64,000 nucleotides of DNA from Gemmatimonadota bacterium (GCA_028287235.1 JAQBQB010000018.1:124001-188000); one strand, 5' to 3'; positions 22,088 through 34,234 are shown, counted from the first letter of the stretch. Notes: generated from the sequence alone by a model not told the origin. Translations and numbers: made by a program.

Positions 22088-22597
22088 ATGCAGCGCAAGA
22101 GCTTCAGCACGATGCAGTGCCCGATCGCCCGCAGCCTCGAGCGCGTCGGCGAATGGTGGAGCATTCTGATCCTGCGCGACGCGCTGCACGGCGAGACGCG
22201 CTTCGACCAGTTTCAGCAGCATCTCGGCATCGCGCCCAACATTTTGACGCGCCGGTTGAACGGGCTCGTCGACGCGGGATTGCTCGCGCGCAAGCGATAT
22301 AGCGTGCGTCCGCCGCGCTACGAATACGTGTTGACCGCCGCCGGCCGTGACTTCGAGCCGGTGGTGCTGGCGCTGTTCGCCTGGGGGAACAAACACTTCG
22401 CGCCCGAGGGAAAGAGTCTGCTGCTGATCAACGCCGAGACCGGTGCGCGTGCCGAGCCCGTGCTGGTGGATCGGCGGTCGGGGGAAATGATCGCGCGGCC
22501 GGCGTTCGTGTTCACGGCTGGTCCCGCCGCCGGACCGGGAATCCGTGAGCGCTACCCGGCAGTCGTGCGCAAGCGTGCGACGAGGCGCGCGTCATGA
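22088..22597 (+). CDS. HxlR-family transcriptional regulator
   Basis: The 169-residue protein begins with CPIARSLERVGEWWSILILR, the HxlR signature with the conserved N-terminal Cys11 used for thiol or redox sensing in YodB/HypR-type members. The winged helix continues through TRFDQFQQHLGIAPNILTRR and ends PPRYEYVLTAAG. The C-terminal extension of about 60 residues is longer than in typical members. The gene overlaps the next MFS gene by 4 nt, so it probably regulates this transporter and itself. Confidence 0.9.
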   Translation: MQRKSFSTMQCPIARSLERVGEWWSILILRDALHGETRFDQFQQHLGIAPNILTRRLNGLVDAGLLARKRYSVRPPRYEYVLTAAGRDFEPVVLALFAWGNKHFAPEGKSLLLINAETGARAEPVLVDRRSGEMIARPAFVFTAGPAAGPGIRERYPAVVRKRATRRAS

Positions 22598-23925
22598 CGA
22601 CTGCGCATGCCACGCCACCGGGCGTCGAGTCGTCGCGCCATTACGCGTGGGTGATCGTCGCCGTCACCTTTCTCGTGCTGCTCGTATCGGCCGGCGTGCG
22701 CGCGGTGCCCGCCGTGCTGATGCTTCCGCTCGAGCATGAATTCGGCTGGGTGCGGACCACGACGTCGTTCGCGCTGTCGGTCAACATCCTGCTCTACGGG
22801 TTGACGGGACCGTTCGCCGGCTCGCTGATGACGCGCTTCGGCGTGCGGCGCGTGGTGCTGTCGGCGTTGACGCTCCTCGCGTGCGGCGTGGCGCTCGCGC
22901 CGCTCATCACGCACACCTGGCAGCTGATTGCGCTCTGGGGGCTGGTGATCGGCGTCGGCACGGGCCTCGTTGCGGTAGTACTCGCGGCGACGGTAGTGAA
23001 CCGCTGGTTTGTCGCGCGGCGCGGCGTTGTGCTCGGCGTTCTCACGGCGGGCGCGTCGACCGGACAATTGATCTTTCTCCCGTTGCTGGCGCAGGCGAAC
23101 GCGAGATTCGGCTGGCGTGCGGCGGTGCTCGTCGCCGCGGGCGCGGTGGCGCTGCTCATTCCCATCGTCGCGTGGCTGCTGCGCGACGATCCGAGCGACA
23201 AGGGTCTCCGGCCATATGGTGCGGACGCCGCGTACGATCGGGCGCAGGCGTCGTCGGCCGGGCGCGAGGCGCCGATCGGCGCGATCGCCGCATTGCGCGC
23301 GTCGGCGGGCTCGCGGAATTTCTGGATCCTGTTCGTCACGTTCTTCATCTGCGGCGCGTCGACGAACGGCTTGATCGGCGCGCACCTGATTCCCGCGGCG
23401 CACGATCACGGAATTCCGGAGGTGCGCGCGGCGAGCCTGCTCGCGTTGATGGGCATCTGCGACCTCGTCGGCACGACGGCGGCCGGATGGATGTCGGATC
23501 GGTGGGACAGCCGCTATCTGCTCGCCGGCTATTACGGGCTCAGAGGGCTGTCGCTGTTGTTTCTTCCCACGGCGCTCGCGGGCGCTGAGCCGGCGTTGAT
23601 CACGTTCGCGATCTGGTATGGGCTCGACTGGATCGCCACGGTCCCGCCCACGCTCCGCTTGGCGAACGACGCGTTCGGCAAGAGGCGCGCGCCGATCGTC
23701 TTCGGATGGATCAGCGGCGGTCATCAGCTTGGCGCGGCGACGATCGCGCTGTCGGCCGGGGCGATTCGTGTCTACGGCGGCCGATACGACACCGCGTTTC
23801 TCGCGGCGGGTGCGCTGTGCATCGTCGCGGCGGCGCTGTCGTTGGCGTTCCGGTCGCCGCGCGGCGCAGGTGAGCCGGCGGTCGTCTCGCCGCCGTTGCA
23901 AACGCTCGAGGGCGTGGCGGGCTGA
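22594..23925 (+). CDS. MFS transporter coupled to HxlR regulator
   Basis: The 443-residue, 12-segment protein has MFS motifs. [13 protein letters not shown] lies after TM2, and [20 protein letters not shown] in TM4 is followed by [20 protein letters not shown], which is characteristic of the OFA/monocarboxylate-like group. A second half begins near [14 protein letters not shown]. An ATGA overlap with the HxlR gene indicates one transcript. Substrate is unknown. The redox-type regulator suggests efflux of an electrophile or quinone-like compound, which is only inference. Confidence 0.85.
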   Translation: MTTAHATPPGVESSRHYAWVIVAVTFLVLLVSAGVRAVPAVLMLPLEHEFGWVRTTTSFALSVNILLYGLTGPFAGSLMTRFGVRRVVLSALTLLACGVALAPLITHTWQLIALWGLVIGVGTGLVAVVLAATVVNRWFVARRGVVLGVLTAGASTGQLIFLPLLAQANARFGWRAAVLVAAGAVALLIPIVAWLLRDDPSDKGLRPYGADAAYDRAQASSAGREAPIGAIAALRASAGSRNFWILFVTFFICGASTNGLIGAHLIPAAHDHGIPEVRAASLLALMGICDLVGTTAAGWMSDRWDSRYLLAGYYGLRGLSLLFLPTALAGAEPALITFAIWYGLDWIATVPPTLRLANDAFGKRRAPIVFGWISGGHQLGAATIALSAGAIRVYGGRYDTAFLAAGALCIVAAALSLAFRSPRGAGEPAVVSPPLQTLEGVAG

Positions 23926-23951
23926 CAGAGGACGCAGCTCCAAACGTCACG

Positions 23952-23998
23952 TTGACATAGCCCAGGGGGGTATCGTACCTTATACCCCTGGTGGGTAT
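23952..23998 (+). promoter_or_regulatory. copA promoter with two CsoR-like operators
   Basis: TTGACA (23952-23957) and TACCTT (23976-23981) are spaced by 18 bp. Two 17-bp GC-rich dyads overlap or abut the promoter: ATAGCCCAGGGGGGTAT at 23957-23973 and ATACCCCTGGTGGGTAT at 23982-23998, centre to centre 25 bp. Both have the A/T-ends and G-tract arms of CsoR-type operators, and a CsoR gene lies at the end of the operon. Confidence 0.7.
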
Positions 23999-24016
23999 TC
24001 AACGACGGGGCGAGAG

Positions 24017-26311
<2,295 letters not shown>

Positions 26312-26321
26312 GGAAAGTATA

Positions 26322-26621
26322 ATGACAAAAAAGAAAGGGGCGGTCGCGGCCGAGCCCGGCGTCAAGGAGCGCAACCTCAATCGGCTGCGCCGTATCGAAG
26401 GACAGGTACGCGGGCTGCAGAAGATGGTGGAGGACGACCGCTACTGCGCGGACATCCTCACGCAGATCTCTTCGGTGCACGAGGCGATGCGCGCCGTGGG
26501 GCGCGAGCTGATGCGCAACCACCTCAAGCATTGCGCGTCGAACGCCATTCGGTCGAGCGAAGCGGAGGCCGAGGCGATGTATGACGAGCTCGTGGAGATG
26601 ATGTACCGCAACAGCCGCTGA
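26322..26621 (+). CDS. csoR: CsoR-type copper-sensing repressor
   Basis: The 99-residue all-helical protein (RNLNRLRRIEGQVRGLQKMV) belongs to the CsoR/RcnR/FrmR family. The Cu(I) ligands are visible with the right spacing: Cys42 (RYCADIL), His67 and Cys71 (NHLKHC). The Cys-His-Cys set distinguishes copper sensors from nickel or formaldehyde sensors. AGGAAAG precedes the ATG, 10 nt after copA. It should release the two dyads upstream of copA when Cu(I) binds. Confidence 0.93.
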   Translation: MTKKKGAVAAEPGVKERNLNRLRRIEGQVRGLQKMVEDDRYCADILTQISSVHEAMRAVGRELMRNHLKHCASNAIRSSEAEAEAMYDELVEMMYRNSR

Positions 26622-26657
26622 TCCGTTACGGTCCACAATGAATCCGACGCCGGCTAG

Positions 26658-27095
26658 CTAATACTGCTCCTCGGGCAGCACCGGCCGCACCAACACGTCG
26701 ATCGCCAGCCACACCACCTTCGAGAATGGCAGCAGCAACGGCAGAATCAGCAACATGCCGAGTGGCGCGCCGTAGGTGAGTGCGTCCCAAGGCACGTTCG
26801 GCCAGTTGGCTACCACGACGAGCAGGAGCGCCACGGCGAACAGGCCTTCGCCCATGAGCAGGCCGAAGAACATCGCGCCGGAGAAGTAGCTGTCATCCGT
26901 GCGCTCGAATCGGAAGCCGCATGCCGTACAGCGCTTCCGCACGCGGCCCCACGGCGTCAACACCCAGCCGCGGCCGCAGTGCGGGCAGCGTAGGCGAAAG
27001 GCGCGACCGAGCGACCGCAGCGCCTGGCGCGCGGTCGGCATCTGCAACGGAGTTTCGGCGTGGCGCGACTTCTGTTCGGAGCGAAGCGGGGGCAT
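26658..27095 (-). CDS. DUF983 family membrane protein
   Basis: The 145-residue protein has a zinc-ribbon segment (LRCPHCGRGWVLTPWGRVRK, then RCTACGFRFERTDDSYF), then two hydrophobic helices (AMFFGLLMGEGLFAVALLLV and PLGMLLILPLLLPFSKVVWL). This is the DUF983 layout, a family sometimes linked to cytochrome oxidase genes but of unknown role. A start at 27041 (MPTARQ) would be closer to family length. The ATG at 27093-27095 gives 18 extra residues. It runs in the same direction as the DUF4159 gene, 26 bp downstream of it. Confidence 0.85.
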   Translation of the reverse strand: MPPLRSEQKSRHAETPLQMPTARQALRSLGRAFRLRCPHCGRGWVLTPWGRVRKRCTACGFRFERTDDSYFSGAMFFGLLMGEGLFAVALLLVVVANWPNVPWDALTYGAPLGMLLILPLLLPFSKVVWLAIDVLVRPVLPEEQY

Positions 27096-27121
27096 CCGGA
27101 AAGCTAACGACCCGCCACTCT

Positions 27122-27901
27122 TCAGTGCGTGAGCGCGTAGAGGATGTAGTCCACACCGAGCTCGTACGCCTCGTTCGCCTCGCCGACCGGCCGGAAGCCC
27201 GTCGCGGAGAACTCCCAGTAGTTCGACACGTCGGTGTTGAAGTTCACGAGCACCATGATGCGCTTCGACGGATCGTTGTCGCGGTACAGCGCGCGAAAGA
27301 TCGGGCGGCCGGCGTCGTAATACTGTCGCACGATGTCGAACGAGTTGATGTCGAAGAACGAATGAAAGACGACGTGCTGCGGCGTGAGATCGGCGAAGCG
27401 TGCCCCGGGAAGCACGCGCCGGAAGTTCGCCTCGATGTTCGCCCAACCGAGGTTGCCGGGAAAGCGCCCGTCGCGCGAGTCGTCGAGAATGAGAAAGCCG
27501 CCCTTGAGCAAATACTTACGCAGCGCCGCGGCCTCCTTATCGGTGATCACCCAGTAGCCGGCTTCGGTCATGTACGACACCGGAAACCGGAACAGCTCGG
27601 GATCGTCGATCGCCAGCACGTTCGTGCCGTCGAGATGCGGGTGGAAGATGCTGACGCTCGAGATGATCTTGAGAAGATTGTTCTCGGCGTCGGGATAGCC
27701 GTGTGCCCACGCCGGCAGCCCGCGGTAGTAGTACCCGCCCGCGCCCACGGTGTACCGGAGGCGCGTGAAGGTGAAGCGTCCGTCGTACGGAATGTTGTGC
27801 ACGTCCGGGTCGGAGCGCAGCGCGGAGAAGCCGCGCTGCGCGACGATGCCCGCGTAGAGCACCAGGACAGCGACGAGACCGGACCATCGGCGCGCGACCA
27901 T
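27122..27901 (-). CDS. DUF4159 domain protein
   Basis: The 259-residue protein has an N-terminal signal or anchor helix (GLVAVLVLYAGIVAQ) and the DUF4159 core. That core reads GRFTFTRLRYTVGAGGYYYR, then VLAIDDPELFRFPVSYMTEA, then LRKYLLKGGFLILDD, with a later VFHSFFDI. The domain looks like a glutamine amidotransferase-like fold exposed outside the membrane. In Gemmatimonadota and related phyla it is often found with MoxR/DUF58 membrane stress genes, which are not present here. Its cellular role is unknown. Confidence 0.85.
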   Translation of the reverse strand: MVARRWSGLVAVLVLYAGIVAQRGFSALRSDPDVHNIPYDGRFTFTRLRYTVGAGGYYYRGLPAWAHGYPDAENNLLKIISSVSIFHPHLDGTNVLAIDDPELFRFPVSYMTEAGYWVITDKEAAALRKYLLKGGFLILDDSRDGRFPGNLGWANIEANFRRVLPGARFADLTPQHVVFHSFFDINSFDIVRQYYDAGRPIFRALYRDNDPSKRIMVLVNFNTDVSNYWEFSATGFRPVGEANEAYELGVDYILYALTH

Positions 27902-28005
27902 CTTGCTAGCTAGAGTCCGAGCCCGGACGCGACAAGCTGCGCCGCGGTCGGCCGCCGCCTATTTGTGCGTTCTTTGCGCCGTCGCGCGCATCCTCGTACG
28001 CGCGC

Positions 28006-29487
28006 TCAGTGCTCTTCGGCGCGCCCGAACAGGAGCTCGATGAACGGCTGATCCTCGCGGCGCGCGAGCACGAAGACGTGATCGCCGGACTCGAGGCGCA
28101 TGTCGCCGCGCGGCGCCACGAGCTCGCCGGCGCGCTCGATCACGCTCACGGCGGTACCCTCGGGGAAGGGAATGTCGCGCACCTCGACGCCCGTGACGGC
28201 AAGGTTCGGCTCGATGTAGTACGACCGCAGCTCGACGCCGCGCGTGCTGCCCGTGTCGATCTCGATCGTGTTCTCCGGCTTTGGCGGCGCCAAGGACTCG
28301 AGCTTCAACGCCCGCGTGAGCCAGGGCACGATCGCGCCCGGCAAGAGCGCACCGACCACGGCGATGAAGAACACGATGTCGAACAGCTGCCGCGCTCCGT
28401 CGACGCCGGCCATCACCGGAATGGTCGCGAGCACGATCGGCACGGCGCCGCGCAGCCCGACGAGCCCGATGTACAGGATCTCGCGCGGCGGATAGCGGAA
28501 CGGTGCCAGACAGAGCGCGACGACCACCGGCCGCGCGACGAGCGCGATCGTCAGCGCCAGCCCGAGCCCGACCGGTGCCACCGTCGCAACGCGCGACGGA
28601 AAGACCAGCAGGCCCAGCATGAGGAACATTCCGACCTGCGCGAGCCATCCCATCGCGTCGTGCACGCGGCGGAGATTCGAGCCATGCGCCAGCGGCTCGC
28701 GGCCCAACGCGAGCCCGCCGAGATATGCGCCGAGAAAACCGCTGCCGTGCAGCAGCGTCGGCACGCCGAACGCGAGCAGCGCGAGGCCGAGCGTGAACAC
28801 CGGATAGAGTCCGCTCGCCGGGAGCTTGAGACGACGGATGGCGAGTCGTCCCGCCGCGCCAATCGCGAATCCGACCACGCCGCCGATCACCATCTCGGTG
28901 CCGACGTCCTGGAGCAGACCGAGCAGCGAGATCGCGCCGGGCGCGAGCGCATTGGCCGTCAGCGCCGTGGTGAGGATGACGGCCATGGGGTCGTTGAACC
29001 CCGATTCCACCTCGAGCGTGAGGCCGAGGCGCCGCTTGAGCTGCGTGCCGGTGGCGGACAACACGGAGAACACGGCGGCGGCGTCGGTCGACGACACGAT
29101 GCCGCCGACGAGCAGCGCGAACGGCCAGTCGAGGCCGAGGAAGTGCGCGGCGACTGCCGTGAGCGCGGCGGTGCCGGCGACGCCGACGGTCGCAAGCACG
29201 ATCGCCGGCGCGGCGACGAGTCGTACGCCGGCCGCCGGTGTGCGCAGCCCGCCGTCGAACAGAATGAGGACGAGCGCTGCCGTGCCGAGGCGGTAGGTGA
29301 GGTGGTAGTCGTCGAAGCCGATGTGGCCGATGCCTTCGGATCCGGCGACGATGCCGATGAGCAGGAACAGCAGCGCGAGCGGTACCCCGAGCCGCGCGGA
29401 TGCACGACTCGAGGCAACGCCCGCAGCGAGGAGCGCTCCGGTCGCGACCAGGACGATCGCGGTGGCGTGCGGCTCCACGACGTTCAT
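28006..29487 (-). CDS. cvrA: CvrA/NhaP2-type K+(Na+)/H+ antiporter
   Basis: The 493-residue protein has a CPA1 Na+/H+ exchanger domain. LLFLLIGIVAGSEGIGHIGF and LVLILFDGGLRT come first, then VGGIVSSTDAAAVFSVLSAT and ESGFNDPMAVILTT, which contains the functional Asp pair (NDP). A C-terminal cytoplasmic TrkA-C domain follows (RSYYIEPNLAVTGVEVRDIP, then LESGDHVFVLARREDQ). That architecture matches CvrA/NhaP2, which exchanges K+ or Na+ for H+ for volume and pH control. TrkA-C likely senses a nucleotide or ions. It is monocistronic, and the 29488-29521 gap is short. Confidence 0.9.
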   Translation of the reverse strand: MNVVEPHATAIVLVATGALLAAGVASSRASARLGVPLALLFLLIGIVAGSEGIGHIGFDDYHLTYRLGTAALVLILFDGGLRTPAAGVRLVAAPAIVLATVGVAGTAALTAVAAHFLGLDWPFALLVGGIVSSTDAAAVFSVLSATGTQLKRRLGLTLEVESGFNDPMAVILTTALTANALAPGAISLLGLLQDVGTEMVIGGVVGFAIGAAGRLAIRRLKLPASGLYPVFTLGLALLAFGVPTLLHGSGFLGAYLGGLALGREPLAHGSNLRRVHDAMGWLAQVGMFLMLGLLVFPSRVATVAPVGLGLALTIALVARPVVVALCLAPFRYPPREILYIGLVGLRGAVPIVLATIPVMAGVDGARQLFDIVFFIAVVGALLPGAIVPWLTRALKLESLAPPKPENTIEIDTGSTRGVELRSYYIEPNLAVTGVEVRDIPFPEGTAVSVIERAGELVAPRGDMRLESGDHVFVLARREDQPFIELLFGRAEEH

Positions 29488-29521
29488 GTGATGTTCACGC
29501 GATGCTCACGCGGTTCATCGA

Positions 29522-29731
29522 TCAGCTCGACTGTGTCTCGTGCCGGTAGAGCATGACGCACCCGGCGAAGAACAGCACGACGGAGGCGATGAAGAACACT
29601 AATCGGATCGCCTCCGGAAGCGCGAAGGCCACCAGCGCCGGAACGATCGAAGCGAGCATGGTGACGAACCAGGGTTGGATGCGCGCTGGATCGCCGGGTT
29701 GGGCGGAGCGGCGGAGATCAGGACTGGACAT
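29522..29731 (-). CDS. small two-helix membrane protein
   Basis: The 69-residue protein has two hydrophobic segments, FVTMLASIVPALVAFALP and AIRLVFFIASVVLFFAGCVM, and a short cytoplasmic tail RHETQSS. The ATG at 29729-29731 follows GGGGG with seven-base spacing. Family unknown. It lies 34 bp upstream of the antiporter gene on the same strand, so it may be a small partner of the antiporter. Confidence 0.6.
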   Translation of the reverse strand: MSSPDLRRSAQPGDPARIQPWFVTMLASIVPALVAFALPEAIRLVFFIASVVLFFAGCVMLYRHETQSS

Positions 29732-29819
29732 GAGCAAGCCCCCGATATGAAATCGGTAATGAGTGAATTAGTATGATTGAGTAGGCCGCTCCCGAATCGG
29801 GGCGACGGACGCGCTGAGC

Positions 29820-30194
29820 CTAGCGGCCGGCCGGCGGAGCGGTGGCGCGATAGCCGCAGACGAGCGCCGCGGCGCACCCTCGGGCGTTCGGCGCGATGCT
29901 GGCGGCGGTAGAGACGCGGGCCGGCGCGCGCCAGGCGTTGTGGCCGGCGCCGCCGAGCGACTGATGCCGCGGCGGCGTCCAGCGGCCGTCCGCGGTGGTC
30001 GTGCGGTCGCGGCCGATCTCGACGACGTGCGCCGGCGGTGGCGTGACCGCGGCGACGACGGCCGCCGCGCGCTCGATGCGCGAGGCCGTAGGCGCCGCCA
30101 CCGACTGGTGAACGGCGGACAACGCGAACAGGCCGGCGAGGCCGGCCGCGGCCCGTAGCCGCAGGTGTACGCGCAGCCCGAACCGCCGGATCAC
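29820..30194 (-). CDS. small secreted protein coupled to DUF2723 gene
   Basis: The 124-residue protein has a signal peptide (RLRAAAGLAGLFALSAVHQS then VA-APTA) and a Pro/Ala/Arg-rich, probably disordered mature part. The GTG start overlaps the stop of the DUF2723 gene (GTGA), so translation is coupled. I recognise no family. The two Cys residues near the end might form a disulfide. Confidence 0.5.
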   Translation of the reverse strand: MIRRFGLRVHLRLRAAAGLAGLFALSAVHQSVAAPTASRIERAAAVVAAVTPPPAHVVEIGRDRTTTADGRWTPPRHQSLGGAGHNAWRAPARVSTAASIAPNARGCAAALVCGYRATAPPAGR

Positions 30195-32539
30195 GGCGCT
30201 TTTGGCTTCGACTTCGGCGGCGGCGCGGACTTCGTGGCCGGTGGAACGGCAGGCGCGGCCGCGGGCAGCTCCGCGGCTCGCGCGGTGTCGCCCGCGATCG
30301 GCTGCTGGAACTGCGCCTCGGCTCCGCGGACGAGATCCTCGAGCCGCACGGTGGTCGCGATCTTCTTCGCCGTGTTGAACACGTCGGCGGCCTTCTTCGC
30401 GTCGCCCCGCAGCTTGAACGCTTCGGCGAGCTCCATGCCCGTCGCGACATACAGGTAGGGAATGCCCACCGACGGCCGGTCGATCCAGTCGCCGGTGTTG
30501 ATCACCGACTGCGGTCCCTTGAAGACGTGCGACCAGAGCGAGTCGCTGCGCGGCAGGTCGAGCCAGCCGTCTCCCTGGATGTACATCGTGTCCTTCGACG
30601 TCGTCGGTGTGGCCGGCGGCGTGAACAGCTTCGAGGCGAGACCTTGCGTCAGCACGTCGTCGCCCAGACCGAGCGACCGCGCGTAGCCGCCTGACGTGCG
30701 GGCGAAATAGATCGGGCGCGCCGGCCAGCCGTCCTGGATCATGCGCAGCACGAACAGATCGGCGCGCTGGAGCACGCCGTGATCGAGATTCTTCGGGTCG
30801 ATCGTGGCGCGCAGGTTGCCGGCGCTGAACGCCATCGGGCTGTTCAGCGGGTAGTACGCCGGCACCGAGTCGGCGTCGGCCATCGTCATGTGAATCGGCG
30901 ACGCGGTCGGCTTGGTCCACTGCTGGTTGCGGTAGATCGACGGTCCCTTCGCCGCGTCATACTCATAGACCGGGCGACGAATGATCTGTCGCACGTACCA
31001 GTCGGTGTTGAGCAGCGACGTGTTGGCCACGACCACGTCGCGGCGAATGCCTTCCACTTCCTGTGCGTACCAGAGCGGGAAGGTGTCGTTGTCGCCCACG
31101 GTGACCAGCACGCCGTACGGCTCGACGGAGTTCAAGAGATCGGCCGCGAAATCGGCCGTGTCGCGATGGCCGGCGCGTGACGCCCAATGCCAATTCGCGA
31201 ACAGCGGCACGATGGCGAGCAGTAGCACGGGCGACGCGTAGCGCCAACCGGCCTCGCGCGGAACGGTGACCGTCTCCTTGCCGATCTTTTCCGTCTTCGT
31301 TCCGAACAACGACGCGAGCGACTCCCACACGAACATCAAGCCGAGCGCCGCCCACACGCCCCAGGCCGAGAAGCTCCAGAGGAAGAAGTAGTCTCGATCG
31401 CGCACTTCGTGCGGTGCTTGAGACCCCGGATCCTGCGACGCGCCAAGCTTGAAGTTCAGGTAGTAGATGAGCAGCAGCGTCATCGTGAACATCAGCGAGC
31501 CGAAGTACCAGAAACTTCGTCGGTCGCGCTGGTAGTGCACCCATCCCCCGAACAGGCCGAGCACGAGGAACGAGGCCGCGAGCAACGCTTGGGCGAACGG
31601 ATGGTCGCCGTGCGCGTCGCGCACCCACTGCCACTTGAAGTACAGCCACCACAACCCGAGCTGCTCGCCGAGCGTCGCCTGGCGGTCGCTCAGGTCCGGT
31701 TTGCCGTACTGGCCGCGGTTGAAGTTGTAGCTGAACGCGTCGGCCGTGCCCTTCGAGAACGTGCACGACAGCTCGAGCTTGGTGCGGCAGGCCGTGGGCT
31801 CGCCCTCGTTGATCGCCGGGAAATACGCGGCGCGAATAGGCTGCGTGGCGAACGGCGTGAGGCCCACGAGCAACATCGCGACGCAGGCGAGCAACAGCTT
31901 CCAGCGGAAGATCGTGCGTGGACGCACGATGAGCACGGCGAGTCCCACCGCCGGCGCGGCGAGCATGCCCGCCATGTGGTTGGAGTAGCCCAGCCCGAGG
32001 ATGTACGCCACGAGGACCAGGATGCGGTCGGCGCGGCGTCCGTCGGGCTCGTCGGACCACCGGATCATCAACCAGGAGATGATCGCGATGCCGACGAGCG
32101 ACACCGTGTACACCTTCTCGTTCACGACCGATTGATTCCACACGGTGAACGCCGTGGCACCGATCAGCGCCGCGATGGCGCCGCCGAGGATGCGCTGCCA
32201 GCGGCGCGGGAACCAGCTCACCAGCACGCGCTCGGTGATCAGGAACCACATGCCCGCCGACGCCGCGCTGCAGATGGCCGCGAGAATGTTGATGCGCACG
32301 GCCACCGAGCTCGCGATCGGCAGCAGCGAGAAGACGCGGCCAATGATGACGAACAGCGGGTTGCCCGGCGGGTGCGGGAGGCCCAGGGTGTAGGCCGCGG
32401 CGATGTATTCGCTCGTGTCCCACATCGCCGTGGACGGCGAGAGCGTGACGAGATAGAGGACGAGAGCCACGAGCGATACGCCGAGTGCCGCCAGGTACGA
32501 CGGCCGGTAATCGAGCTCTGTGGTCGTAGAGGTCGCCAT
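30191..32539 (-). CDS. DUF2723 (GT117-like) membrane protein
   Basis: The 782-residue protein has an N-terminal polytopic DUF2723 domain. Its signature ALVLYLVTLSPSTAMWDTSE is followed by YIAAAYTLGLPHPPGNPLFV, with the HPPGxP motif and the Asp-Ser/Thr-Glu of GT-C glycosyltransferases. About 10 membrane segments follow, then a soluble C-terminal domain (YEYDAAKGPSIYRNQQWT) and a disordered, Pro/Lys-rich tail. GT-C members use lipid-linked sugar donors, and DUF2723 proteins are known from protein O-glycosylation in Bacteroidota-type bacteria. The start at MATSTTTELDYR is preferred to an upstream ATG at 32566. Confidence 0.85.
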   Translation of the reverse strand: MATSTTTELDYRPSYLAALGVSLVALVLYLVTLSPSTAMWDTSEYIAAAYTLGLPHPPGNPLFVIIGRVFSLLPIASSVAVRINILAAICSAASAGMWFLITERVLVSWFPRRWQRILGGAIAALIGATAFTVWNQSVVNEKVYTVSLVGIAIISWLMIRWSDEPDGRRADRILVLVAYILGLGYSNHMAGMLAAPAVGLAVLIVRPRTIFRWKLLLACVAMLLVGLTPFATQPIRAAYFPAINEGEPTACRTKLELSCTFSKGTADAFSYNFNRGQYGKPDLSDRQATLGEQLGLWWLYFKWQWVRDAHGDHPFAQALLAASFLVLGLFGGWVHYQRDRRSFWYFGSLMFTMTLLLIYYLNFKLGASQDPGSQAPHEVRDRDYFFLWSFSAWGVWAALGLMFVWESLASLFGTKTEKIGKETVTVPREAGWRYASPVLLLAIVPLFANWHWASRAGHRDTADFAADLLNSVEPYGVLVTVGDNDTFPLWYAQEVEGIRRDVVVANTSLLNTDWYVRQIIRRPVYEYDAAKGPSIYRNQQWTKPTASPIHMTMADADSVPAYYPLNSPMAFSAGNLRATIDPKNLDHGVLQRADLFVLRMIQDGWPARPIYFARTSGGYARSLGLGDDVLTQGLASKLFTPPATPTTSKDTMYIQGDGWLDLPRSDSLWSHVFKGPQSVINTGDWIDRPSVGIPYLYVATGMELAEAFKLRGDAKKAADVFNTAKKIATTVRLEDLVRGAEAQFQQPIAGDTARAAELPAAAPAVPPATKSAPPPKSKPKAP

Positions 32540-32568
32540 TGCGATCCGAGAGGTGTGCGACAGCAAGC

Positions 32569-32590
32569 GCCCCGCTCGATCAAGCGGGGC
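32569..32590 (-). terminator. hairpin between purH and the DUF2723 gene
   Basis: An 8-bp perfect stem (GCCCCGCT / AGCGGGGC) with a 6-nt loop lies 76 bp beyond the purH stop. There is no clear T run, so it may be a weak or Rho-assisted terminator or a stability hairpin. Confidence 0.4.
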
Positions 32591-32665
32591 GGAGGAACGC
32601 TGAAAGATGATGAATCAGAAGGAGTTGTGCTACTGGCAAGCCGTTCGTGGCCCTGAGCGGCCGAA

Positions 32666-34198
32666 CTAGTGCCTGAACTGGCGCTTTCCGGTAAACACCA
32701 TCGCCATCCCCCGCTCGTCGGCCGCGGCGATCACCTCGCCGTCGCGAACCGAGCCCCCGGGTTGGACAATTGCGGCTACCCCGGCGTCGGCGGCTTGATC
32801 CACGCCGTCGCGGAAGGGGAAGTAGGCGTCGGAGCCCAAGACCGACCCCTGGGTTTCGTGGCCGGCAAGCCCCGCCTTGTGGACGGCCATGAAGGCGGCG
32901 TCCACCCGGGACATCTGGCCGGCGCCGATGCCGATCGTCGCACCGTCGCGCACGAGCACGATGGCGTTCGACTTGACCGACGCCACTGCACGCCAGGCGA
33001 AGAGCATGTCCTTGTACTCCTCGGCGGTGGGCTGGCGCTTGGTCACCACCTTCCAGCCACTCTCGTCGATGATCGACGGCGCGCGCTCCTGCACCAGCAC
33101 GCCGCCGCGCACCCGCTTGTAATCGAGGCTGTTCGGACCCCACGTCGCGTGACCCTCGAGAACGCGGAGGTTCTTCTTGCGGCCGAGAATCTCCACCGCG
33201 CCGGCGCTGAACTCCGGCGCGACGACACATTCGACGAACAGGCTCGACACGGCGTCCGCCGTCGCGTCGTCCACCGGCACGGTGAAGGCGATGACCGAGC
33301 CAAACGCCGACACCGGATCGCAGGCCAGGGCGTTCTTATAGGCCTCGATCGCCGTTGCGCCCGTGGCCAAACCGCACGGCGTCGTGTGCTTCACGATCGC
33401 GCACGCGGTTTCGTTCGTGAACGGATCCACGGCGAGCAGCGCGCCCTCGAGGTCGAGCAGATTGTTGAAGGAGAGCTCTTTGCCGCCGCGCTGCTTGAGC
33501 CCCGCGAGGCCCGCGCCCGGACGCTCGGCGTAGAATGCCGCGGCCTGGCCGGGGTTCTCGCCGTAGCGCAGCGACTGCGCGCGCTCGAACGCGACGACAA
33601 TCGTCTCCGGGAACTTGTCATTGCGCTGCTGCGCGAACCACGACGCGATGGCCGCGTCGTACGACGCGGTGTGCGCGAACACCTTTCCGGCCAACAGCGC
33701 GCGAAGGTCGTGGTCGTCGTCGCCGGCGTGCAGCGCGGCCGACACGCGCGCGTAGTCGTTGGGATCGACCACTACCCACACCGACGCGAAGTTCTTCGCG
33801 GCCGAGCGCAGCATGCTCGGGCCGCCGATGTCGATGTTCTCGATCGCGTCTTCCGGCGTGACGTTCTTCCGCGACACGGTCTCGCGGAAGGGATAGAGAT
33901 TCACCGCCACCAAGTCGATGGGCGTGATGCCGTGTTCCGCGAGCGCGGCCATGTGTTCGGGCACGTCGCGGCGCGCGAGCAGCGCGCCGTGCACGGCCGG
34001 GTGCAGTGTCTTGACGCGGCCGTCCATCATCTCCGGGAATCCGGTGATCTCGCTGACGTCGGTCGTCCGCAGGCCGGCCTCGCGCAACACGCGCGCGGTG
34101 CCGCCGGTGGAGACGAGCTCCCATCCCATCTCGACCAAGCCGCGGGCGAAGTCGACGAGGCCGGTTTTGTCGGAAACGGAGAGTAGTGCGCGGGGCAT
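32666..34198 (-). CDS. purH: bifunctional AICAR transformylase/IMP cyclohydrolase
   Basis: The 510-residue enzyme catalyses the last two steps of IMP synthesis. The N-terminal cyclohydrolase domain begins [20 protein letters not shown] and contains [14 protein letters not shown] and [20 protein letters not shown]. The C-terminal formyltransferase has the Lys-His pair in [36 protein letters not shown] and the terminal [14 protein letters not shown]. Full length. The purN gene lies 2.2 kb upstream, separated by the M42 peptidase gene. Confidence 0.97.
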   Translation of the reverse strand: MPRALLSVSDKTGLVDFARGLVEMGWELVSTGGTARVLREAGLRTTDVSEITGFPEMMDGRVKTLHPAVHGALLARRDVPEHMAALAEHGITPIDLVAVNLYPFRETVSRKNVTPEDAIENIDIGGPSMLRSAAKNFASVWVVVDPNDYARVSAALHAGDDDHDLRALLAGKVFAHTASYDAAIASWFAQQRNDKFPETIVVAFERAQSLRYGENPGQAAAFYAERPGAGLAGLKQRGGKELSFNNLLDLEGALLAVDPFTNETACAIVKHTTPCGLATGATAIEAYKNALACDPVSAFGSVIAFTVPVDDATADAVSSLFVECVVAPEFSAGAVEILGRKKNLRVLEGHATWGPNSLDYKRVRGGVLVQERAPSIIDESGWKVVTKRQPTAEEYKDMLFAWRAVASVKSNAIVLVRDGATIGIGAGQMSRVDAAFMAVHKAGLAGHETQGSVLGSDAYFPFRDGVDQAADAGVAAIVQPGGSVRDGEVIAAADERGMAMVFTGKRQFRH

Positions 34199-34234
34199 GA
34201 GCGAGAAGGGAAGCGGGAAGACGGACGGGGGAAA

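Noticed and set aside
28009-29556. A 515-codon open frame antisense to the antiporter gene
   Set aside because: It is an antisense shadow of an intact, motif-rich gene; its composition (Arg, Glu, Gln runs) is not protein-like.
32669-34186. A 505-codon open frame antisense to purH
   Set aside because: It mirrors the purH gene almost end to end and has no recognisable domain.
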